Below, piece by piece: positions 34,545 through 40,931 of a stretch of 64,000 nucleotides of DNA; the stretch's first letter is position 1, and every line of letters starts with the position of its first letter. Source of the DNA: Saccharothrix luteola (GTDB lineage: Bacteria; Actinomycetota; Actinomycetes; Mycobacteriales; Pseudonocardiaceae); assembly GCF_020859565.1 (NCBI RefSeq), contig NZ_JAJHUO010000016.1, positions 11,269 to 75,268 of the forward strand, read 5' to 3'. Made by a program: the position numbers and the translations under genes. The notes under the pieces were generated by a model. That model saw only the letters and a program-made list of their open reading frames with translations, ran no database searches and had not been told where the DNA came from.

Positions 34545-34577
34545 GGGGCCGACGTCGTGCGCCACGACGTCGGCCCC
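34545..34577 (+). terminator. Perfect 15-bp hairpin between the FAD and PEP-enzyme genes
   Basis: GGGGCCGACGTCGTG and CACGACGTCGGCCCC are exact inverted copies with a CGC loop, 180 bp after the FAD gene stop and 68 bp before the next GTG. It may end the FAD transcript or act as a leader attenuator of the PEP-utilising enzyme gene. Confidence 0.65.
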
Positions 34578-34645
34578 GAAGGTCGGCAGCCAGGCCGACT
34601 CGTCCGCCAGGTCCGCACATCGGCCGGAATCGGTAGGAGGGTGCT

Positions 34646-35869
34646 GTGAGCCCGCGCGAGATCCCAGGGGTTCTGCTCGTCGGTTCGCCGTCGACGAGTG
34701 TTCGCGGCATCGCCAATCACACCGGAAGACCCCTGCCCGGTTCCGTGCTCGTGGTCGAAGTGCTCGGCCCCGAGTTGTACGACACGATCGTGAAGTCGGC
34801 CGCCGTGGTCTGTTCCGGTGGCGGTCGGACCGGTCACATGGAATCCCTGTGCCGGTCGCGGGGAATTCCGGTGCTCCGGATTCCGCACGACGAGCTCGCC
34901 GGGCTGGTCGGCGAGGTGACCGTGCGGACCGACCGCGAGTCGGTGACCCTCGGCGATGCCGACGTCGCGGCGCAATCCGTGGAATACCCCACCGTCACCC
35001 CCGAAGACCTCCGCTCCGTCTGCGTCGTCATCGCGGACGCGACCGACATCCAGTCGACGAATGCGATCCAACCCCGCGTCGACCAGGTGACCTCGTTCTT
35101 CATCCGCGAGGAGTTCGTCTGCCTCTCGTCGGGGCTGAGCCCGCTCGACGCGCTCCGCGCGGGCATTCCCGAGGCCGAGCGCTACGGCGCCGCGATCGGC
35201 GCGGAGCTGTGCGCCATCGTCAAGGAACTCCTCCCGGGCCAACGCCTGGTGATGCGGCTGCTGGACCTCCGGTCCGACGACGCCGCGCAGATCACCAACG
35301 TGGTCGACGTCGACCACGAGTCCAACCCGGAGCTCGGCCTGCACGGCGCGCGGTGGCTGCTGCACGAGCCGCACTACCCGCACGCGTTCCGGGCCCTGCG
35401 CGCCTACGTGCGGGAACGGCTCGGGCCGGAAGTGGACCGGGTGAGCTTCGCGGTGCCGTTCATCAACGACGAGGACGAGTTCCTGCGCCTGCGGGACCGG
35501 CTGGAACTGCCCGACGACGTGCCGCTGTCGGTGTTCGTGGAGACCCCCGCCGCGGTCCACTCGGTGACCGGGTTCTGCCAGGCGGGCGCGAGCGAGATCT
35601 TCATGGGCACCAAGGACCTGACCCAGTTCTACCTCGCCGCGGACCGGGGCAACCACCGGGTCGCCTCCTCGTACCAGACGCGGCACCCGGCCGTCATGTC
35701 CGGGCTGCGCCAGTCCGTCGAGGCGGGCAGGCGGGCCGGGGTCCCGGTCCACGTGTTCGCGCTGGGGGCGGACGTGGGCTACTACTTCAAGCACCTGCCG
35801 ACCGACCGGTTCATGATGTGCACGGCCGAACTGCGGCAACTCGCCGTGGAAGCCCACGAATCGCGGTGA
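34646..35869 (+). CDS. Free-standing PEP-utilising-enzyme homologue, altered active site
   Basis: 407 residues comprising only the swivelling phospho-His domain (about 1-90) and the PEP-binding TIM barrel (about 110-405) of PPDK/PEP-synthase/enzyme I proteins. The mobile His is kept (His64 in GGGRTGHM). Barrel motifs: RLLDLRSDD, NPELGLHGAR, FVETPAAV (Glu299), MGTKDLTQFYLAADRGN. Three usual catalytic residues differ: the Arg of G-W-R is His, the Asn of GTND is Lys323, and the C-terminal Cys (C-G-E) is replaced in VFALGADVG (Ala372 region). No ATP-grasp or HPr-binding domain is present. GTG 34646 follows GGAGGG. Perhaps a PEP-dependent transferase in secondary metabolism or a pseudoenzyme; a terminator follows. 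Confidence 0.8.
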   Translation: MSPREIPGVLLVGSPSTSVRGIANHTGRPLPGSVLVVEVLGPELYDTIVKSAAVVCSGGGRTGHMESLCRSRGIPVLRIPHDELAGLVGEVTVRTDRESVTLGDADVAAQSVEYPTVTPEDLRSVCVVIADATDIQSTNAIQPRVDQVTSFFIREEFVCLSSGLSPLDALRAGIPEAERYGAAIGAELCAIVKELLPGQRLVMRLLDLRSDDAAQITNVVDVDHESNPELGLHGARWLLHEPHYPHAFRALRAYVRERLGPEVDRVSFAVPFINDEDEFLRLRDRLELPDDVPLSVFVETPAAVHSVTGFCQAGASEIFMGTKDLTQFYLAADRGNHRVASSYQTRHPAVMSGLRQSVEAGRRAGVPVHVFALGADVGYYFKHLPTDRFMMCTAELRQLAVEAHESR

Positions 35870-35881
35870 CGTGACGCGGCC

Positions 35882-35923
35882 GGAGTGGCCTCCGACGTCG
35901 ACCGCCAGGTCGGAGGTCACTCC
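35882..35923 (+). terminator. Terminator of the PEP-enzyme gene
   Basis: GGAGTGGCCTCCGAC and GTCGGAGGTCACTCC pair in 14 of 15 positions around a 12-nt loop, beginning 13 bp after the stop codon, followed by TTCG. Confidence 0.8.
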
Positions 35924-36000
35924 TTCGCCGTGCTCACGGGGTTTTCCGGGCGACCGGTCCGGTGACCCGATGCCTTCGCGCGGCCGTCGGCGCTCCGCTC

Positions 36001-36006
36001 TATCAT
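36001..36006 (+). promoter_or_regulatory. Candidate -10 box for a leaderless lexA transcript
   Basis: TATCAT lies only 7 bp before GTG 36014, so transcription would begin at or next to the start codon. Leaderless mRNAs are common in actinobacteria. No ribosome site precedes the GTG. No canonical actinobacterial SOS box is apparent upstream. Confidence 0.45.
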
Positions 36007-36013
36007 CCCGCAG

Positions 36014-36673
36014 GTGACCGCCTACGACGATCTTGACGCCTTCGAGCACCTGGACACCTCGACCCTCCCGCCGCGCCAGCAGCGGATCCTCGTCGCGATC
36101 CGCGACTGGGTGGTCAGGCACGGGTACTCGCCGAGCACGCGGGAGATCGGCGACGCGGTCGGCCTGCGGTCGTCGTCCTCGGTGTCCAAGCACCTGGCGG
36201 CCTTGGAGGAGAGGGGTTTCCTGCGGCGCGGGGCCGCCGTGTCCCGCCCGATGGACGTGCGCCTGTTCCTGCACGAGCCGTCGACGCGGCAGTCCGCCGA
36301 CTCGGTGCCCGTGCCGGTGGTCGGCCACATCGCGGCCGGCACGCCCATCGCGGCCGAGGAGCACGTGGACGACGTCCTGACCCTGCCGCGCGAGCTGACC
36401 GGTCGCGGCGCCGTGTTCGGCCTGCGGGTGCGCGGCGACTCTATGGTCGACGCGGCGATCTGCGACGGCGACATCGTCGTGGTGAAGCAGCAGCCCGAGG
36501 CGCACTCGGGCCAGATCGTGGCCGCGATGATCGACGGCGAGGCGACCGTGAAGGTCTACCGGCGTCGCAACGGCCACGTGCTGCTGGAGCCGCGCAACCC
36601 GGCCTACGACGTCATCGACGGCGACCGGGCCGAGGTCCTCGGTGTCGTCGTCTCGGTGCTGCGCAGCGTCTGA
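36014..36673 (+). CDS. lexA: LexA-like SOS repressor
   Basis: 219 residues with both LexA domains. N-terminal winged HTH: LPPRQQRILVAIRDWVVRHG, SPSTREIGDAVGLRSSSSVS, KHLAALEERGFLRR. C-terminal S24 latent protease: autocleavage Ala108-Gly109 in HIAAGTP, Ser143 in RGDSMVDAAI and Lys180 in ATVKVYRR. RecA-stimulated self-cleavage derepresses DNA-repair genes (established). The start is the GTG at 36014, apparently leaderless. The lack of a visible SOS box upstream suggests this may be a second, specialised LexA-type regulator of the strain. Confidence 0.93.
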   Translation: MTAYDDLDAFEHLDTSTLPPRQQRILVAIRDWVVRHGYSPSTREIGDAVGLRSSSSVSKHLAALEERGFLRRGAAVSRPMDVRLFLHEPSTRQSADSVPVPVVGHIAAGTPIAAEEHVDDVLTLPRELTGRGAVFGLRVRGDSMVDAAICDGDIVVVKQQPEAHSGQIVAAMIDGEATVKVYRRRNGHVLLEPRNPAYDVIDGDRAEVLGVVVSVLRSV

Positions 36674-36824
36674 AACCTCGCGCTACGACGATCAGCGGAC
36701 ACTCGACGTCACCACGTGTCATCCGAATGGCCTAATGCCCTCGGTCGTCGAGTGGATGCAGACTGGGCCCAATTGAGATGGCGCACCTGCCGCGGCGGTG
36801 CCCGTCGCGGGGTGGAGGTCGTCG

Positions 36825-37247
36825 ATGGTCGGGATCGAGGCGGACGGCCCGGAGGACCGGGGCCTGCGGCAGTACCTGCGGCTGATCGCCAGGAGGCTGG
36901 GCGTCGACCTGGAGTCGTGCTGGTACGAGTGCGCGCCGGACGCCACGGCCTACATCGCCCTCGACCAGCGGGTGCCGCGGCACCCGGACAAGGACCTGGC
37001 GCTGGTGTGGGACGAGCACACCGGGTGGTGCGCGGGGATCGAGGTCGGCCGGGGAGCGGACCTGGTCGCGTTGACCTACCTCGGCCCGCCGGTGCTGCCG
37101 TCGCCGGAGGCGGTCACGGTGTTCGTCTCGGACCTGGTCGCCGGCCGCCGCCCGGGCCGGTCCGTGCCGCCCGCCATGCCGATCGAGGACCACCTGGCCG
37201 ACCTGCTGGTCGAGTACGCGGACCGCGCGCCCGTGAAGGCGCTCTGA
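36825..37247 (+). CDS. DUF6292 family protein
   Basis: 140 residues. Pattern of DUF6292: YLRLIARRLGVDLESCW, TAYIALDQRVPRHPDKDLAL, VWDEHTGWCAGIEVGRGADL and a C-terminal SPEAVTVFVSDLVAG helix. Small soluble actinobacterial family without known activity. ATG 36825 follows GGTGGAGG (36811-36818). Convergent with the small minus gene ending at 37254. Confidence 0.8.
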   Translation: MVGIEADGPEDRGLRQYLRLIARRLGVDLESCWYECAPDATAYIALDQRVPRHPDKDLALVWDEHTGWCAGIEVGRGADLVALTYLGPPVLPSPEAVTVFVSDLVAGRRPGRSVPPAMPIEDHLADLLVEYADRAPVKAL

Positions 37248-37253
37248 GTCCGT

Positions 37254-37484
37254 TCAGTCGGCGGGACCGCGCAGCGTCAGCACGACCCGGAGCACGTGCT
37301 CGACCGCGGACGGGAACGCCGCGCCCCGCAGCTCGCCGCGCGTGGCGAGGTTCCGCGAGGCGAACTCCAGCATGCGGTCGTGACCGACCCGGCGGACCAC
37401 GAGCGCGGCGATCTCCTCCAGGTCGAGCCCGGGGTTGTCCAGTCGGGTCAGGGCGAACTCGACCACGAGCTCCTCGTCCGTCAT
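37254..37484 (-). CDS. Small helical protein of unknown function (76 aa)
   Basis: Starts MTDEELVVEFALTRLDNPGL; mainly amphipathic helices (LEEIAALVVRRVGHDRMLEF, AVEHVLRVVLTL). ATG preceded by GGAGGGAG at good spacing, with G/C-biased third positions. No family recognised. Lies between DUF6292 and the STAS gene. Confidence 0.6.
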   Translation of the reverse strand: MTDEELVVEFALTRLDNPGLDLEEIAALVVRRVGHDRMLEFASRNLATRGELRGAAFPSAVEHVLRVVLTLRGPAD

Positions 37485-37576
37485 GACCGGCTCCCTCCGC
37501 TCCTTCGAGCGTAGTCGAGCCGGGGGCCGGTGGACTTCTTCGTGCCGGCGGTTCCGATTGCTGGGCCGGGGTGGTC

Positions 37577-37987
37577 TCACGACGACCACCACGAGAACCC
37601 GGTGTCGGTCTCCTGCCCGGACGGGGCGCGCACCGAGGCCAGCGCCTCGTCCTGGGTGCGGTGCAGCCGCAGCAGGTCTTCGGTGTCGGTCATGCGGATC
37701 GGTCGCGCCACCGTGCGCCTGCCCGCCACCACGGCGAACCCGGCGCCCACCACGTCGGCGCGCTGGCGTGCCTCCACCAGCACCGCGATGCCCATCGACC
37801 CGAAGAACCCCACGTCGCCCAGGTCGACCACCAACGCGGACGCCCGGCCGTTGAGGCAGGTGAACAGCGCTTCGCGCACGTCGCGGAAGCTGTCGACGTC
37901 GAAGTCGCCGTGCACGGCGGCGATCACCACGCCGTCGTCACCCACGTCCTCGACCGTCACCGGCTGCTGATCGACATCCCCGTGCAC
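37577..37987 (-). CDS. STAS-domain anti-sigma factor antagonist-like protein
   Basis: 136 residues. STAS fold: VVIAAVHGDFDVDSFRDVRE, SALVVDLGDVGFFGSMGIAV, AGFAVVAGRRTVARPI. The FFGSMG segment holds the Ser usually phosphorylated by an anti-sigma kinase in SpoIIAA/RsbV-type switches (established for the family). GTG 37987 has GGAGGAG at ideal spacing; the longer frame from 38035 lacks a site. No partner kinase is adjacent. A second STAS protein with a similar core is at 49334. Confidence 0.85.
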   Translation of the reverse strand: MHGDVDQQPVTVEDVGDDGVVIAAVHGDFDVDSFRDVREALFTCLNGRASALVVDLGDVGFFGSMGIAVLVEARQRADVVGAGFAVVAGRRTVARPIRMTDTEDLLRLHRTQDEALASVRAPSGQETDTGFSWWSS

Positions 37988-38072
37988 GGCCGCTCCTCCA
38001 CCCCGCTCCCCGGCTGCGACGCCGTCACCCACCATTACCCGCTCGACGCCCGACCGACACCGCCACTGGGAC

Positions 38073-38702
38073 TCAGGGCGTGCGCCACCCGAGCTCCCGC
38101 CACCCGAGCACGCCGTACCAGACCAGGATCGGCAGGTGGAGCGCGTAGCCGACCTGCTCCAACGCCACCGACGGGCCGGCCACCCCGGTCGTCCAGGGCA
38201 GCACCGCGGCCACGAGACCGGACAGCGCGGCGAGCACCCCGGCACGGCGCAGACCGGCCGTCACGGGCAGGAGGAGGGCGGCGGCCGCGGTGGCCGCCAC
38301 CCACAGCAGGCCGGCCAGGTCGACGGTCCACTTGGCCACGAGCAGGACCGCCCTGGCCACCTCGACGGCGGCGGGCTCGGCGGCCAGCTGGGTCGCCGCC
38401 AGGTTGCCCGCGTCGTGGAGCAGGCCCGCCAGCCCCGCGCACGCGAGCAGCCCGGCCGGCAGCGTCGCGCCCCGCCGGGCGGCCATCGTGAGCGCGGCGG
38501 CGACGAGGGCCGTCCAGCCGATCACGTCGAGCCCCAGTTCGACCAGGTGCAACGCGGTCCGGTCGCGGATCGCGGCCAGCGCGGCGGCGGGTTCGGCCGG
38601 GTTCAGGGTCAACCCCGATGGCACGACGACGGCCGCACCGGCGACCATGGCCGTGAGGGCGGTCAACAGCAGGACACCGGTGAGCCGGTGAGTGGTGGTC
38701 AT
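38073..38702 (-). CDS. Six-helix membrane protein controlled by a MerR divergon
   Basis: 209 residues with about six hydrophobic helices (VLLLTALTAMVAGAAVVV, LDVIGWTALVAAALTMAA, LPAGLLACAGLAGLL, LLWVAATAAAALLLP, VLAALSGLVAAVLPW). DUF4386-like pattern, function unknown. It is divergent from the MerR gene at 38745, and its promoter has the long spacer typical of MerR activation. It may be an efflux or stress membrane protein (inference). Confidence 0.75.
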   Translation of the reverse strand: MTTTHRLTGVLLLTALTAMVAGAAVVVPSGLTLNPAEPAAALAAIRDRTALHLVELGLDVIGWTALVAAALTMAARRGATLPAGLLACAGLAGLLHDAGNLAATQLAAEPAAVEVARAVLLVAKWTVDLAGLLWVAATAAAALLLPVTAGLRRAGVLAALSGLVAAVLPWTTGVAGPSVALEQVGYALHLPILVWYGVLGWRELGWRTP

Positions 38703-38710
38703 GGCAGGCG

Positions 38711-38742
38711 ACCGTAGGAACCTGACGCAGGGGCAAGGTCAA
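38711..38742 (-). promoter_or_regulatory. MerR-type promoter with 20-bp spacer
   Basis: On the minus strand TTGACC (38742-38737) and TACGGT (38716-38711) are separated by 20 bp containing an ACCT...AGGT dyad. MerR activators typically bind such over-long spacers (established). It drives the membrane gene and is 2 bp from the MerR start codon. Confidence 0.65.
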
Positions 38743-38744
38743 CC

Positions 38745-39476
38745 ATGTGGCGCATCGGGCAGCTGGCGCGGATGGTCGGTGTCTCCGACCGCACCCTCCG
38801 CCACTACGACGAGATCGGGCTGCTGCGCCCGGCCGCCGTGGACCGCGCCACCGGCTACCGCTGGTACGGCGTGGCGGAGCTGACCCGGCTGGAACGCGTG
38901 CGCGGCCTGCGCCGCCTCGGGCTGCCGCTGCGGCAGATCGTCGACCTGGTCGACGCGCCCGACACCCACCTGCGCCAGGCGCTGACCGAGCGGGTGGACG
39001 CCCTGCGCCGCGACATCGCCGCCCTGTCCGAGGCCGTCGCCGCGGCCGAGGACCGCCTCGCCGTCCAGACCGCGATCCTGCCGCAGCGGACCACGGTGGC
39101 GGCACGTCGCGTGCGCGTCGAGCGCGTCGAGGTCGGCCACCCGTCCGAGCTGGGCGCCTGGTGCTCGACCACGGTGCTGACCTGGCTCGACCGCGACCCG
39201 ACGAACCTCGCCCCGGTGACCGGCTTCGCGGCGGCCGTGGCGACGGAACGCGGCGGCGAGCCCCTGGTGCTGCCCGAGCGGACCGTCGTGCGCGCGGTGG
39301 CGCCGCCGACGTCGGGGGTCGTCCGCGCCGGGCGGGAACTGTTCGACTGGCTGCGCCGTCACCACCTGGCCGTCGACGGACCGACGGTGGAGGAGCACCT
39401 GGTCGACGGGGACGGCGACACTGCCACCGTGCTGGAGATCCCGGTGCGGCCCGCACCGGCCCGTCGGTCGAGGTAG
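38745..39476 (+). CDS. MerR-family transcriptional regulator with C-terminal ligand domain
   Basis: 243 residues. N-terminal winged HTH WRIGQLARMVGVSDRTLRHY, DEIGLLRPAAVDRATGYRWY, followed by the coiled-coil dimer helix (LRQALTERVDALRRDIAALSE). The C-terminal 120 residues form a GyrI-like effector domain (GRELFDWLRRHHLAVDGPTVEEHLV in two parts). Divergent from the membrane gene with a typical MerR promoter between them. It probably senses a small hydrophobic compound (inference). Confidence 0.9.
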   Translation: MWRIGQLARMVGVSDRTLRHYDEIGLLRPAAVDRATGYRWYGVAELTRLERVRGLRRLGLPLRQIVDLVDAPDTHLRQALTERVDALRRDIAALSEAVAAAEDRLAVQTAILPQRTTVAARRVRVERVEVGHPSELGAWCSTTVLTWLDRDPTNLAPVTGFAAAVATERGGEPLVLPERTVVRAVAPPTSGVVRAGRELFDWLRRHHLAVDGPTVEEHLVDGDGDTATVLEIPVRPAPARRSR

Positions 39477-39508
39477 GTGAACCTCCACAATGGACGTGGT
39501 GCGCGGGA

Positions 39509-39855
39509 TCAGCTCTTGCACTCGTTGAACGTGATCACGTCGGTCTTCTTCTCCGCCTTCGCGCACGTGAAGAGAATTCCCTCGGTGCCTTCGAGCTTCG
39601 ACGAGTACTCGACCTGTGCCGCGCGACCCGCCACGGTGCAACAGATGCCGACCGGACCCTTCGCCTCCGCCGGGTTGAGACCGGCGGCGATCAACGCGGC
39701 CTTGACATCGGCGTTGTACGCACTGGCGAATCCGCCGCATTCGGCCGCGTCGAGCCTCGGTGCGGGTGCGTGCGTGTCGGCCACGGCCGCCCGCCCCCGA
39801 TCACCAGGCCGAACGCGCACAGCGTGACGAGTGCCCTGTGTCCCAAGCGTGTCAT
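39509..39855 (-). pseudogene. Small secreted Cys-containing protein broken by a frameshift
   Basis: From ATG 39855 the frame encodes a good signal peptide (MTRLGHRALVTLCAFGLVIG), then runs into junk. The mature part (AVADTHAPAP..., AECGGFASAYNADVK, GPVGICCTVAGRAA, GILFTCAKAEKKTD, ending FNECKS) continues in another frame after the G-rich run at about 39788-39800. Adding one base, or removing two, there would join them. Five Cys residues suggest disulfides. Either a sequencing/assembly error in the homopolymer or a genuine frameshift. Last gene on the minus strand of the CHAT locus. Confidence 0.65.
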
Positions 39856-39950
39856 CAACCCAATCCTTCGTCGACCCTCGGTAGCGGCTTCCCCGGTACG
39901 TGGTGGCTGTCGAGCTGGACCGTCCATCCACAGAGGACTGAGACCGCCGG

Positions 39951-40883
39951 TCAGCGCGTGAGGTCGGGGCGCAGCGCCGCGCCCAGGGCGAGGGCGAGCC
40001 AGCCGAGGTCGTTGCCGCGGCGGCGTTCGGCGTCGGTCATCCGGTGGCGTCCGCCGTGGTCGTTGAGCGACCAACTGGCGCGTTGCGACTCGGTGAGCCA
40101 GGCGCGGACGTGCAGGCCGAGCGGGCTGTCCGGGGTGACGACGACGGGTTCCCCGCGTTCCGCCGCCGCCAGCGCCACGGCGAGGCCCGGGGTGTCGGCC
40201 AGGCCGTGCAGCCCGGTGAGCCGGCGCACCTCGGGCACGGCGTCGACGGGTTCGTCGCGACCGGGCCGGGAGGCCGGCCGCTTGCGCGCCTCGGTGAACC
40301 ACGGCTCGATGTGCGCGCTGGTCAACGGGCCGGTCAGGGCGTCGAACGGGGGCAGCACGCCCGTGATGTGCTCGACCAACCGCAGGCTCTGTCCGATGGC
40401 CTCGTCGAACGAGGCATCGTCGTCCTCGTCCACGCTGAAGCCGAGGTCGAGCATCCGGGGGAGCAGGCGGTCGGGATCGGCGCCGTGCCGCCTGTGCGGG
40501 AACGTCGGGTCGAACTCGGTGACCAGTTCGCCGTCGACCGCGTAGCCGAACGCGGGGGACGCGTAGTCGTGCCGCAGCACGCACACCGCCTCGGTCCCGC
40601 GCGACACCGCCTCGACCAGGCTCGAACCCTCGAACCCGTTCGGCTCGAACACGACGGTCCACGTGCCGAGCGACAACGCGGACGCCACGGTGGGGTAGCC
40701 GTGGTCGAAGTCGTGCAGGTCCCCGATGTCGGCCACCGTCCGGGTCGCGACGGTGTCGGGCAGCCCGCCCATCCGGCGCAGCGCCTCGGTCTCGTCGACG
40801 CCCTTGACGAAGGTCAGGCAGAAGACCTCGGAGAGCACCCGCTCGTCACCGGGATACGCGTCCGCCCACGACACATCGCTCAC
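39951..40883 (-). CDS. DUF6461 family protein
   Basis: 310 residues. DUF6461 pattern: CLTFVKGVDETEALRRMGGL, SLGTWTVVFEPNGFEGSSLV, SRGTEAVCVLRHDYASPAFG, ELVTEFDPTFPHRRHG. The family occurs next to conflict and secretion loci in actinomycetes; no activity is known. The GTG start is 48 bp downstream of the CHAT protease stop, so it is likely in the same transcript. Confidence 0.82.
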   Translation of the reverse strand: MSDVSWADAYPGDERVLSEVFCLTFVKGVDETEALRRMGGLPDTVATRTVADIGDLHDFDHGYPTVASALSLGTWTVVFEPNGFEGSSLVEAVSRGTEAVCVLRHDYASPAFGYAVDGELVTEFDPTFPHRRHGADPDRLLPRMLDLGFSVDEDDDASFDEAIGQSLRLVEHITGVLPPFDALTGPLTSAHIEPWFTEARKRPASRPGRDEPVDAVPEVRRLTGLHGLADTPGLAVALAAAERGEPVVVTPDSPLGLHVRAWLTESQRASWSLNDHGGRHRMTDAERRRGNDLGWLALALGAALRPDLTR

Positions 40884-40931
40884 ACCAGCCCCCTGGAAGC
40901 CGCCGCAAAGCGCGTGAGCCTAGCAGCGGGC

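Noticed and set aside
12303..36745. Shared GAATGGCC[C/T]AATGCCC at about 12310 and 36725
   Set aside because: A 16-mer with one mismatch is expected by chance many times in 64 kb; no palindrome or promoter context supports it.
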